NCBI GenBank assembly: GCA_002104895.1
Contig: MCFG01000046.1
Coordinates: 124,001 to 188,000, forward strand
Direction: 5' to 3'
DNA length: 64,000 nt
DNA from: Anaeromyces robustus
Taxonomy: Eukaryota > Neocallimastigomycota > Neocallimastigomycetes > Neocallimastigales > Neocallimastigaceae
Position 1 is the first letter of the stretch. The number at the start of each line of letters is the position of its first letter. The notes under the pieces are model-generated. The model had not been told where the DNA came from, made no database searches, and saw only the letters and a list, made by a program, of their open reading frames with translations. Shown here in pieces: positions 41,163-54,165 of this stretch. A program made the position numbers and the translations under genes.

Positions 41163-41958
41163 ATTTAATAATTATTTTTTTTTCAAAAATAATAAAATAT
41201 ATATATATAAAGAAAAAAGAAATAAATTTAAAGAAGAAAAAAATAAAAGTTTTACATATATTTTTAATATAAATTAATAATAAAAAATAATATATATATA
41301 TGAAGTTGATAATTTATAATAGCAAAAAAAAAAATAAAATAAAATGATAATAATAATAATAATAAAGATAAAAAAAAAATTAAAAACAAAAAAGATGATT
41401 TTTAATATTAAATATATATATATATTTCAATACAATATTACAATTATTTTATTTTTAACATAATTATATACAATAATAAATATTAATATTTTTTTTTTCA
41501 GAAGTAAAAAAAAAATATATATATATAAATAATTAATAAAGATAAATAATAATTAAATTGAAAATAAATAAAAGTTTTTATTATTGTTGTTGTTGTTTAT
41601 TAATTTATTTATTCATTTATTCTATTATTTTAATGTTTATATATATATATAATATATATGTAAAAAGACATAGAGTAAAATGAGTAAATAAATAAACAAA
41701 AATTGATAATAGCAATAGTATTAAAAAAAAATTCTTTTTTTTTTTTTATAATATATATTTATTTTTATTGTATTTAGTTTTTAAGATATATAATAAAGAA
41801 TTAAGTTTTTTTTTTTTATTAAAATTAAAAAAATTAAAATTAAAATAAAAAAATAAAAATGAAATAATAAAATGAAATTTAAACAAAAAGAAAAAAATAA
41901 AAATAAAAAAAAAAATTAAAAAAAAAATAAAAATGAAATAAAACAAAAAGAAAAGAAA

Positions 41959-41997
<39 letters not shown>

Positions 41998-42439
41998 ATA
42001 CAATAAAAATTAAATTATTAAAACAGAATAGTAAAAAAAAATAAAAATAAAAATAAAAATAAAATTATAAATGAAAAATAAAAATAAAAATGAAAAATGA
42101 AAATAAAAATGAAAAATAAAAATCAAATCAAATAATATGAATAAAAAAAAAATAAATAGAAAGTATTTTTTTTTTTTAATCAAGAGTAAAAAAAAAAAAA
42201 AAAATAAATAAAAAATAAAATAAAAAAAAAGATGGAGAAGTTTTAAACAAAAATCACAATAATAATTATAAATATAATAATCATTAATAATCATGATGAA
42301 TCCTAGAAAAAAAGAATAATTTTCAATAATTATGAACACTATATTATGTAAATGTCATTGTAATATTTTTGTAATAGTTTTGTATGTAATGATATACAAT
42401 AGTAATTAAAAATAGTTTCTTAAATATTTATCTTTTCTA

Positions 42440-42474
<35 letters not shown>

Positions 42475-43088
42475 AAATATAATAAATTAATATTTATAAT
42501 AATGAAAATTTATTATATATAATAAAAAAATTTTTTATAATATTTTAAGTTGATGATTGGATTAATTAATTAGAATTGTTGACATTTTGTATCTGTATAA
42601 ATATTAATTATTCAATAGAAATGTTTGTGCAATATTTTGTTAAGTTATTCGAAAAAAAAATATCTTTTCATATCTTTAAATTTTTATTGTTTATATTTTT
42701 TTTCATTTAATTTGAAAAAACATTTCTATTATATATATCAAAAAATATATATATAATATAAAAGGTAATAGTATTAATTATATATATATATTTAATTATG
42801 TATATTTAATAAGTAAATTTTATTTTTTAAAATGTCATCATAATTTCATTACTAATATCATTATTTTACATGTACATTTATTTACATTTATTCTTTTTTA
42901 AAATATATTTTGCCGAATTACTTATAAATATATATTTATATTAAACCTATTTCCATATTTATTTATATTATTTTTATTTTATACTTCCCTCAAAAAAAGA
43001 AAGATTAGTAAACAAAAATTATTAAAAAAAAATATTATTATATATAAAAAAGCTTTTTTACTTTTTTTTAAAAAAAAAAAAAAAAAAT
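41163..43088. other. A+T-rich spacer
   Basis: Low-complexity poly-A and AAAAT tracts, especially 41800-42240, create long Phe-rich antisense frames that are not genes. A T-run lies at about 42440-42467. The 5' flank of the next gene ends in an A-run directly before its ATG. Confidence 0.5.
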
Positions 43089-43580
43089 ATGGGTAACGTT
43101 GTTTCTAATGCAAATGAAAAAGGTGTTGGAATAAAAGTTCCAACAGAACCAATAGAAATTCCTGAAGATGATGAAGATATTTTAAATCACCCACCTTCTG
43201 AAACTTTATTATCCTTTTGGAAAAGTATTGCTCCAGGAAGTTTAAATGATTATATTCCTGTTTATATTGATAAACCTTATAAATTAGTTTTATTTGATGA
43301 TAATGAAATGTATGAAGGATATGAAAATTATGACCTTATTAAAGGTTGTTTATCTTATAGAGTTTTAACAATATGGGATGCTACAGATGGTCATATTAAT
43401 TTTTATGAATTACTTACAGGTGAAAATGCTGGAAAATTAGCAGCTCTTAGTTATGGAAATTTAAAAGCTTATATTGGTAAAACTTTAGATGAATTAATAG
43501 AAGTTGCTGAAAAATTTGAATGGAAAGATGAAGAAGAAGATATGTTAACATTATTTAAAGAAGTTTTTGGAGATTTCTAA
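43089..43580 (+). CDS. Small acidic protein with N-myristoylation signature
   Basis: An intronless frame of 163 residues; family not recognised. It begins MGNVVS, which fits the N-myristoyltransferase consensus (Gly2, Ser6), so membrane anchoring is likely. An acidic stretch (IPEDDEDIL, about 24-32) precedes a compact domain (about 36-163) with aromatic residues: LLSFWKSI, YIPVYIDKPYKLVLFDD, YRVLTIWDATDGHINFYELL, LSYGNLKAYIGKTLDEL. Codon use is regular and the frame spans almost the whole transcribed interval, so it is probably a real gene. No membrane segment. An A-run (43071-43087) lies immediately before the ATG. Confidence 0.75.
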   Translation: MGNVVSNANEKGVGIKVPTEPIEIPEDDEDILNHPPSETLLSFWKSIAPGSLNDYIPVYIDKPYKLVLFDDNEMYEGYENYDLIKGCLSYRVLTIWDATDGHINFYELLTGENAGKLAALSYGNLKAYIGKTLDELIEVAEKFEWKDEEEDMLTLFKEVFGDF

Positions 43581-44416
43581 TAAAAAAACATTTTAAAAAA
43601 AAATAATAATAATAATAACAATAAATGTATATATATATATAATAATACAAAAATTAAAAACAATAAATAATTGATATATATAAATAATAATACTTTAAAA
43701 AGAAAAAAAAAATAACATATATATATATATATATAATATCTATCATTTATTTTACTCAATTAAAACAAAATAGTTTTTAAATATCTTTAAACTTTACATA
43801 TATTACAAAAAATTAAAAAAGAATAATAAAAATTAAAATCAATAAACAAATAAATAAATATAAAAAAATATAATATATATATATATAAAATAAAAAAGTA
43901 TATTAAAAAAAAAAAAAAGTGTTTTGTTTTTATTATTAAAAACTTTTTTAATTAAATATTTTTTTGTTTGTTCTACATTATTTTCAATAAGTAATTATTA
44001 TTATTTTTTTTAATTTTGTTATTTTGTTTTTTAAAGTTTTTTTTTTTTTCTTTTTCTTTTTCATGTATTTAACTCTATATTATTGATTAATTTAATTTAT
44101 ATGATATAAAAAATTGAAAATTGACAATTTTTTTAATTAGCATATTAAATTTTTATATTTTTTTAATAATTAATATAAATAAAATTAATTAATTAAATAT
44201 TAATATTAAGAGATAATTGTTGCAAGTTTATAATTAAAGTTCTACTGAAGAAAAGTGTTAATATTTGAAATATTTTATATTAACAATTACAAATGCTTTA
44301 AGAAAAAAATAATAAAAATAATTTGAATTATATTATTAAATAATTTTAAAAAAGTATTTTTAATTTAGTATTAGAAAATGAATAATAATTGAAATGAATA
44401 AAATAATAACAATAAT

Positions 44417-44447
<31 letters not shown>

Positions 44448-44632
44448 TTAAATATTAAATTTTTTATATAAATATCAATAATTATATAAAATAAAAAAAA
44501 AAAAAAGGTAATCAAATATTTTATATTTCATATAATAATATATATAATAAAAACCTCAATAACATTATTATTTATTATAATATTATATAAAAAATATTTC
44601 TAATACAATATAATAAAATTATTAGGTTAAAC
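43581..44632. other. A+T-rich spacer
   Basis: The 3' flank of the 43089 gene and the 5' flank of the PX gene. (AAT)n occurs at about 44413-44445. No gene seen. Confidence 0.45.
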
Positions 44633-45259
44633 ATGAATACTTTATTCGAAACAAATAAATTAATTGAACAATATACAAGTAATAATATTATTCTTTTATT
44701 TCTTCTCTAAATTTAAGCATATATAATTATATTATTGTTATTAATAATAAATAAACATATTGTCGATAAAAAAGACAAAAAATATTAAACTAACATGATA
44801 TTTAATATATTCTTTTATTTATTTATTTTTTTTTTTTTTTTACTTTATATTATATATATAGAAATTTTATTTAAAAAATGGAATAGAATAAAATGTCTAA
44901 ATAAATGTTTTGTTCTTTCTTCAGAAAATGTTTCTAATAATAATACTAAAGAAATAATAAAAACTATTAATTCTTTAACGGAACATGGATTTCAAAACCA
45001 AAAAAATCGTAACCAAATTTTTTATGTTGATGTAATATACCTATATCATTATGCTTTACTTAACTATCAATATACTTATAACCAAGTTTATTCTAAAATT
45101 CCTCAGAAAGATATAAATATTTTAAAATTCGAAAATAATAATAATAATACTAATACTAATATTGATAATAATTGTGCTAATAATACCAACAACGATAATA
45201 ATATTATTAACAATAAAAATGTTTCAATTTCAGAAAAAGATTTTATAAATGACATTGAA

Positions 45260-45295
<36 letters not shown>

Positions 45296-47176
45296 GGTAA
45301 TACATTTTTAACTCAAGACCAATTTTTAATAACAAAATTAAATTTAACTAAAAATTATTTAAAAGATATGCAAGAACTTAACGAATTACGAATTCAATGT
45401 AAATAATTTTTATTATACTTATTTATATTATAATTTATAGATATTGAAATGTGAATTTAAAATTTAATAATTACATTTCAAAAAAATTTTATTTTTTTGA
45501 TTCTTATTGTATATAATATATTATTCATACTTACACTTCTATTATAATCTATTATATTATTATACTACTATATAATATTATATATTATAACTTTTTTTTT
45601 TAAAAAAATAATCCTTAATAATTTTGGAATAAAATAATAATTATAAATTATAAAAAAAAAAAAAAAAAGTATTAGAGAAAAGTAAACTTATAAGACAATG
45701 GCTTTATAAATTAAAAGAATTTCAATTTAAATTATTATATTTTATTATACAACATAATAATGAAGAATTTAATTTAAACTCTAATGAAATATCATTAATA
45801 AAAAATATCCATTCCTTTTTAACATTGATATCGAATGGTGATTATTATTTTTTATATTTATTATGTATTCAATATTATATATATATATATTATTTTTATT
45901 TTAAGTATATTTATCTATTTATTATATACATACTAATATATATCTATACATATATTTGTTATATTTTATTTTAATAATTGTATATATCTTATATTATCAA
46001 TCTATATTAATTATATTATTACTATTAATTACTATAATATATATTTATTCTTCACTTTCTTTTATATATATTATTAATATATCATCAATTCAAAAATATT
46101 TATAGACATACCATCTCTATTAAAGTTAGATCAACAGGAAAAATTAATTTCAAAATTAAATGAATATTCTCAATTTATCATTCAACATACTGATATTCTA
46201 TCGTTTAATTCACATCTATATCATATATTAAATAATATAAATATTTATAAAGATCACCCCAATGTCAATGACAATGTCAATATCAACATATATAAGGAAA
46301 ATTCAAATAAGAATAAAAATGAAAATAATATTTCATTAAAAGATTATTATATACATTTCTATCAATATTATTATAGTATATATAAAGATAGTAATAATTT
46401 ACCTATTTTTATAAATAATCCTCAAAATTTTATTCATAATTTAAAGAATCATAATATTAATCAAAATAACATCATAAATAATAATAATAATAATAATAAC
46501 TATAATAACAATAATAATAATAATAATACTCATGAAGAAATTTCATGGGCTGAAATTACTTCAAGATCAGAAGTTTCTTTAAATAATAAATCACCTCAAC
46601 TTTCAGAAGTTTATAAGCATCCTCTTCATTCATTCTCTAGTTTGGAAAGTTTTTCATCTCGTTCCGAACATATTAATGATATTGGTGATAGTAATGATAG
46701 TATACATATGAATGATGATTCTATAAATAATAATATCGTTAACAATACTAATAATAATAATAATAATGATAATAAGAAGAAGAAAAAAAGATCATCATTC
46801 TATAGCCGTAAAGAATTTATTCCTTCAGTTGATTCTTTCTTTTCTAATTCAAAAATTAATAAAATTAATAAAAAATTAAAATCTTTTGATACTAATTCTT
46901 CATCGTCTACTACTAATACTACTACTACCAATAATAATAATAATATTTCTGGACGTTTATTACCTATAGATATTCATTATACATCAGATTATCTAAATAA
47001 AGGCTATTTAACTGTAAATATATATATATATTAATCAAAATATATTAAGTATATAAATAAATATATTTATTTCATAATATATATAACATAAAATAAAATA
47101 CATATTTATTATATATTAATCATTTTTATATGATATCAATATTTTTTTTGTATTTATACATAAAATTTATATATAA

Positions 47177-47218
<42 letters not shown>

Positions 47219-48116
47219 ATCGCCTGTTCAAACTATCCTTCCTAATAATGAATCTTTAACTACTGTTTCTAATATAAATTCTGAAATTTATCATGATAAT
47301 AATTCTTATTCAGAACAAATTAATCGATCAAAATTAGATTTACAAAAAATAATAAATGATAAATCTCCTTTACCTTATCAACATTATAATAATAGTGCTA
47401 ATAATGTTTCTACTACCAATGCTAATACTAATAATAATATTACTCTAAATGATAATAATAACAATAATACTAATATAAATAATAAGCGTTCTTCTAGTCA
47501 TATTGATCGAACTAATTCAAAATTGAACAATAATAATAATAATAATGATATTAATGATGATGAAACTTCTTCTTCTTTACCTGATAATCAACAAAAGCAT
47601 CATCATTATCGTTTTCATCATCATCATAATAATAATAACAATAATAAAAAAAGCCATCATACAAAATCAATATTAAAAAATTTAATAAGTCATACCGATA
47701 TTCCAAAAAGTCAAAGTTATCAACCAGAATTTAATATTAATGACCATTTTAAATCATCAACTACTACATTAAAACCTGTAATTACTCCTGGCCCAAGTAT
47801 ATTGGATAAAAATGGTTCACTTATACGATCTGAATTAGAATCATCTTCTTCATTTTCTTCATATAATTCTTCTACATCCTTTTCAGGAACTCATTCAATG
47901 AATAATAGTAATGATCCAAATACCACCGCAAATACTAATACTAATGCTAATACCAATTCTAGTTCTATTATTGATGTATTCTTAGTTACAAAACCAAAGA
48001 AAGTAGGATTAAATATTCTTAATCAACATATTGAATATGCTGTTACCGCTAGGAAATTTGGTGTAAGTTAATATACATAAAAATAAAATATTATTATAAT
48101 AATAATATATAATAAA

Positions 48117-48147
<31 letters not shown>

Positions 48148-48839
48148 ATTTTTATAAATATTTTTATTCTTTAAAAAATTTAATGAATCATTAATGATAA
48201 TTATATATTATATATTATATATTTATTTATATAAAATTTATAATTTATATGTTTATATATATATATATATTTATATAATATAGGAAAAAGATATTGTTAG
48301 TTATAAACGTTATTCTGATTTTGTAAAATTAAGAGATTATTTATATTTATTATGTCAAGATCGATCAAAATCTAATAAAAAGAAGAAAAAAAAATTAAGG
48401 AATTCTTCAAATTCATTTAAACGTTCTTCATTTAATTTAAAAAAAAGAGATATGAGTTTTGATGAAAGATATATTGGTTACCCTGCTTTAGATAATAGTA
48501 ATAAATCTATGTCAAAAAAAAAAAAAAGAAGAAGTACTACTAGTATTGAAATTAATAAATTAATTAAAGCTTTTGGAGGTACAGGAATTCATGATGATAT
48601 AGATAATAATAATGGTTATACAGGAGAAGATGTATCACTTGATCATCCTTCTTTAAATAGTAGTAGTGATGATGAAGATGAAATGGCTATTGTAAATAAA
48701 ATATTACCACCTTTCCCACAAAAAAAAATTGTTGGTAAGTATAATAAAATATATATCAAGAAAAAATAGAAATAAAAATAAAAATAAAAATAAAAATTCT
48801 AAACTTTTTTTTTTTTTTTATTTTTTTTTTATTTTCATT

Positions 48840-48876
<37 letters not shown>

Positions 48877-49015
48877 AAAATTTAACTCTAATTTTATAGA
48901 AAAAAGAAGAGAAAGTTTACAAACATTTTTAAATGATATTCTTATGGAACCTTCTCTTGAATTTTTAATTCCAACAATTCAACAATGGGTAAAAGGTGAA
49001 CTTGATTTTCAATAA
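44633..49015 (+). CDS. PX-domain protein with Asn/Ser-rich linkers
   Basis: Seven exons, 44633-44678, 44862-45398, 45670-45837, 46106-47013, 47217-48062, 48284-48734 and 48876-49015, join in phase to 1031 residues ending in TAA. The PX domain, a phosphoinositide-binding module of endosomal proteins, lies at about 800-1020: IEYAVTARKFG, VSYKRYSDFVKLRDYL, then PPFPQKK and FIEKRRESLQTFLNDIL near the end. The RYSDF and PPFPxK motifs are intact, but a Lys/Ser-rich insertion of about 110 residues separates them. The N-terminal ~300 residues look helical (LRIQ spliced to LLEKSKLIRQWLYKLKEF). Between them run long Asn, Ser and His tracts. The intron before exon 5 ends in about 36 A residues before its AG. 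Confidence 0.85.
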
Positions 49016-49719
49016 TAAAATTATTATTGAAAAGTTAAAAAAGAAATAAAATATTGAAATATTAAAATAAATAAGTAAATAAATAAATAAATAGAAAAAA
49101 ATAAAATAAATTAAATTAAAAAAAATTAGATAAAAAAATTAAAAACATAATAATATATGAAAAGATAAATAAAAGAATAATAAAAAAAAATTAAAATAAA
49201 ATAAAATAAAATAAAATAAAATAAAATAAAATAAAATAAAATAAAATAAAAATACATCATAAAATATTAATAATAATAATAAATATATAAATAAATAAAT
49301 ACTAATAATAATAATAGCAATAATAGTTATAGAGATTAATCTTTAAGTTTCTGTAGTTATTATATTATTGTTTTGTTTTATATTTTATATTTTATTTTTT
49401 ATTTTTTATTTTTTTTTATTTTATTTTTTATTTTTTATTTTTTATTTTTTTTTTTTTATTTTTTTTTTTAATATTATTATTTATGAATATATTTACATAA
49501 TACTTATTATCATTTGTAATAGAAGCATTTTTATATATATATATATTTTTTTTTTGAATTAAAAATTTCTTTTTTTTTTTTTTTTTTTTAAATTATTTGA
49601 ATTGTTACTTTTCTTTAATTATTATTTTTATGTTTATACTGTTGTTTATTGTTTAATTTTTTTACTTTTATTTTTATTTTTATTATTTTTTTTTGTCAAT
49701 TAACTAATTAATTAATTAA
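49016..49719. other. Spacer between convergent PX and NIF3 genes
   Basis: (AAAAT)n at 49190-49250 on the left and (TTTTA)n plus poly-T at 49375-49460 and 49568-49590 on the right. These could pair and may mark the two 3' ends. No gene seen. Confidence 0.5.
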
Positions 49720-51166
49720 TTAATGAAGACAGTGATATGGATCAACATCTTCTTTACTAACATAAACTTCATAAGAACAATTCTTTTTTGCTATTTCTTG
49801 TATTAATTTTGGTTTTAAAACACTTTCTAAATAACCACGTTCACTATTTGTATGTTCACATAAAATAACACTCTTATTATTAGAAAGAGCAAATAAAACA
49901 TCATGATGGGACATTTCACCAGTTAAATAAACATCGGCATTTTGAACTGGTAATAAAACTGATGATCCTATTTATTTTGTTTTATTTTATTTTATTTTTT
50001 AAATATATAAAAATTAAATATTTGTTTAATAATTATTCTTTTTTTTTTATTATTATTATTAAAGGTATTATTTATTATTTATCATCATTGTGATTATTAT
50101 ATATTATATTATATATTATATTATATATTATATTATATTATTTTATATTATACCATAATATATTATATATCATATTTTATTTTATTATAATTATAATATA
50201 TATATATATATTTACCTGAACCGACACAAATAGCAATTCTTTTAGCTGGTTCACCACTTTTATGACCTTTAGCTTCAGCATAACGAATATAATCTAAATT
50301 TAAAAATTCTTTAACTTTTTTGGTAAGTTCTAAAAAGGATATTGGTGATTCAAGGTTAGCAATTCTACCTGTACCAGCAGTTTCTTGACCTTCTGGTGGA
50401 TTAACAGCTGGTTCAATAGTTTCAAGTTGATGATTTCCTAAACTTTGAGCAAGCCAATTATTAACTATAATAATAATAATAGTATAACATATAACATATC
50501 TTGTTATTTTATTGTATATCACATTTAATAATAATATTATATACTTAAAAATTTTAAGATATAAAATTACCTCCTTCAGCACAATTATCTAAAGAAGTAT
50601 GTGGTGAATAGATAGAAATACTATAAATTTATTTATATTAAAAAAAAAATAGAAATAAAAATAAAAATAAAAATAGAAACAAAATGATAAAATAGAATAT
50701 TAATTTAAATATATTGTTATTATTATTATTTTTTTTTTTTTTTTTTTTTTTTTGTAATAATTATAATAATAGAAATTAATAAGCATACCCTTTAGCTGCA
50801 CAAAGCAAAACATCCTTTTGTTTTTCATTACTGAGAACTAAACGTTTTAAACTCTTGAAAATTGGTGGATGATATGAAATAATTACACCAATCTTTATAT
50901 AGATTATTAAAATGAAAAAATAAAATTTATCATTTTATGTACATTGAAATTATATTTTTATTTAACATTATTTTTTGAAATTGAAAAGTTAAATAATGAC
51001 ATATTATTTTTAATTGTTCATTATAGAAATTTATTATTTAACAAATAGGCATTTCATGTTAATGGTTCATTATTTTTAAATAATTTTAGGTCAAACATAT
51101 AAAATTAAAGAATGTTCAAATTTTATTATTGTAATTACGAAAAATATATATAATAAAATAACAATA

Positions 51167-51202
<36 letters not shown>

Positions 51203-51500
51203 AGAATGAAATTAATATTAATTTTATTATTATATTAAATATTTCATGATATTTAAATTCGATCTTCCAGTAAAAAAAAATATACATTATATTGTATTTA
51301 GAAACAATTGATATTATATATAGACATATACATTTGGATTATTAATAGCTTCATTGACAACGTCTAAAGTTAAATCGATAGTTAATAAAATACCATTGGC
51401 ATTTTCTCGAGGAATTGGAGCTTCAAGTAATAAACCAGTCTTTATATATATATATATTTTTAATAAAAAATGTTAATTTTTTTATTCATTAATTAATATA

Positions 51501-51536
<36 letters not shown>

Positions 51537-51619
51537 TTATCCCAAGAATTATCAGCAAGACTTAATGGAGCTATGTTATTCATAGCTTCTAAAACAAATG
51601 ATAATAATGGATTAGCCAT
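49720..51619 (-). CDS. NIF3: NIF3 / DUF34 family metal-binding protein
   Basis: Six exons on the - strand, 51619-51536, 51439-51332, 50892-50789, 50620-50571, 50464-50216 and 49967-49720, join in phase to 280 residues ending in TAA. The NIF3-like fold binds two metal ions. Conserved pieces are in order: LADNSWDNV-type start (SWDN), LEAPIPRENANGILLTIDLT, ISYHPPIFKSLKRL, ISIYSPHTSLDN, ADVYLTGEMSHHDVL and EHTNSERGYLESVL. The His, Asp and Glu metal ligands appear present. The family is nearly universal (yeast NIF3, bacterial YbgI) but its cellular role is still unsettled, so no reaction is assigned. Intron donors and acceptors all follow GT-AG. Confidence 0.93.
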
Positions 51620-52029
51620 ATTCAATTTATTAATATAATTTTTTATTTTTTTTATATATTTAAATAAAGAAAAAACTATTTAATTCTAAAAAATTTAAAA
51701 ATTATTAAAAGTAAAAAACTTAATTCTATTGGTTATATTACACAAAAATTTTTAATTTTAATCTTGGTGCTTTTTTTCCTTTTCATTAAATTAATTTTTT
51801 TATTTTATTATGTTATTTTCAATTTGATAAGCAAATTAATAAATAATAGAAATGGATATATATATGGATATAATACAATTAAAAAAAAAAAAAAGAAATA
51901 TGTATATGTATATCATAATATTATATTTTTAATTATATTTAGTTTTTTATTTTAATTGTTATTAATTCATAGTAATAGATAAACGTATAGTTTCATTGTT
52001 TTTTTTTTTTTTTTATTTTTTTTTTTTTT
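51620..52029. other. Short spacer: NIF3 promoter and DNAAF11 3' flank
   Basis: A+T-rich; both flanking genes run on the - strand. A Phe-rich open frame at 51764-51955 on + is taken as chance. No other feature was seen. Confidence 0.5.
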
Positions 52030-54165
52030 CTAACATAATGGTGGAACTTCTGGATCATCTACAAAATCTTCACTTGGTTCAATATCAGTGGGTAATATTT
52101 CTTTCATTTGAATACCATTAGTACCATAATTATTTGTATTAATTTTACGATTAAAACGATTCTTTTTTGAATTTTCATAAATATTAGCTATATCTATTTT
52201 CTCTTTAGTATTATCTGGTTCAAAATCTAAAAATTTTGCATATCTTTTACCTAATTTTGCTTCTTCTTTTTCCTTTTTTTCTTTTTCCTTTTTCTCTTTT
52301 TCTAATTTATCATGTAATTTTTTTTCTTCTCTTAATCTTCTTTTTTCTTCATATATATCTATGGGTTGTTCCCCTTCTGTATATTTTTTTCCTAAAAATT
52401 TTGTATCATCTTCTATAGGATTTTCATCTTCATCATCTTCTTCTAATCCCTTATCTAAATAAAATTCTCCATTTTTAGATTTATTAACTTTAACCATAGT
52501 TATCATTAATGTACCACTACATTTACTACGTTCACACGTAATATTATTATCATCACAATAAACTTCATCTTCTAATGTTAATATTAAATCTTTACCTTTA
52601 ATATTTATTTTAATCCAAGTTGGATGAACATCTACATCAATGAATGAAGTTTCTAAATACTTTGATATAAATACTTCTAATATTAATAATTTATCTGTTG
52701 AAGTAAATTGAAATGGATATTTTCCTTCATTTCTTTGTAAAACTTTTGATCCATCAGGTGTAAAAATAGGTTTTTGTTTCTTAACCTTCTTTTTTTCCTT
52801 TTTAGGATTTTGAGCTTCTTTTAAAGCTGCTAATTCTCTTGCTGCTTCAAGACGACTTTTTGGGGTATATTTTGTTGCAGTATTTAATCTTTTTTGTCTT
52901 TCTTCTATTGTAAGATTTGTAATATCAACATCACTTTCATCATCATCATCATTATCATAAGAAGAAACTATTTCTGGCATATCATTAATAATATCTTCTA
53001 TATCTTGTTTTGCTTTAATTCTTTCAGATTTTAATATTTCTTGTCCATCAAGATACTTTTTTATATAAATATTTTAATAAATAATAATAATTATAGAAAA
53101 AACAATAAATAATATTAATATTAATATGTATAATACAATTTTTTCTTTTTCATTAAATTTTTGTTGATTAATAGATTACTTTTAATTGAGGTAAAGCATT
53201 AATAACATATTCTCTATATCCTTCAATTTTTGTACATGGATTTCCAACTAAAAATCTTAAAATATAAAATATATTATATATGAATATTATTGATTAAACC
53301 TTTTAATAACTTCTAATAATAATAATATACAAGTAATATTATATTATATATACATATATATTGTATTTATAAATAGATTGGTTTATTTTACAATTCTCTT
53401 AAATGAATATTATTTTTTAATGATGTAACACAAGTAATATCTTCTATAAAATTAACAGTGAAATCCAATTTTTCTAATGATTCACATCCTTCTAAATTTT
53501 CAATTTTTGTAATGTTATTTAATGCTAAATTCAGATATTTTAAACATTTTAATTTATTTAAATTTTCTATATATATTTATAATGAATAACAATAATAAAA
53601 TATATATTATCACAATAATATAATAATAATAATAATAATAATAATATAATTAGTATTATAATGTATTATAATATCATTAATAGTATATAATAAAAATTTG
53701 ATAAATTTGATAATATTGAAAATAAAATATAAAATTCATTTATAATATATAAAACAGTTTATTTCACTTGTTTTTTTTATCAAATGACTTTAAGAAACAT
53801 AAAAATAAAATATTATTTATATATATAATTATAGTATATTACTATACCAATTTTTGATATCTGATTATTTTGAAGTAAAAGAATTTCTAAATTACGACAA
53901 TATACATCCAAATTTTCAATTTTCTCTATATCATATTGATGTAAAGCTATTTCTTTTAATGTTGATAACTCTTTATCATTATGTTCTGACCTTTTTAATA
54001 ATAATTCTTTATCAACTATAATTTGAAATAAAAAAATTGTTTTATACAAATTCAATTAATATACTTATATTTACAATTTTATGTATATATACATTTTTTT
54101 TAGACTAAAGGAAGAAAAATTTATATGAATATATGTATATTTTTTTTCATACTTCTTTGGACCAT
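52030..54165 (-). CDS. DNAAF11: Axonemal dynein assembly factor DNAAF11 (LRRC6/tilB)
   Basis: Five exons on the - strand, 54165-54153 (13 nt), 54015-53848, 53566-53392, 53255-53180 and 53055-52030, join in phase to 485 residues ending in TAA. N-terminal leucine-rich repeats (about 20-143) carry hallmark family stretches: [66 protein letters not shown] and LVGNPC, then [16 protein letters not shown]/p23-like domain lies at about 258-337, and a Lys/Glu-rich coiled region follows. The end, DDPEVPPLC, resembles the VPPL C-terminus of animal homologues. The protein helps pre-assemble axonemal dynein arms in the cytoplasm, so the organism should build motile flagella, as zoospores of chytrid-like fungi do. 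Exon 1 (MVQR) rests on phase and a GTATGA donor. Confidence 0.93.

Noticed and set aside
41746-42339. Two Phe-rich open frames on -
   Set aside because: Antisense of AAAAT-type simple sequence in the tetraspanin 3' spacer.
43577-43759. 60-residue open frame on -
   Set aside because: Antisense to the A+T-rich 3' flank of the 43089 gene; Tyr/Leu/Phe-rich only.
49368-49562. Phe-rich frame on +
   Set aside because: Translation of (TTTTA)n simple sequence.
51764-51955. 63-residue frame on +
   Set aside because: Low-complexity frame in the spacer between NIF3 and DNAAF11, antisense to both; no family signal.
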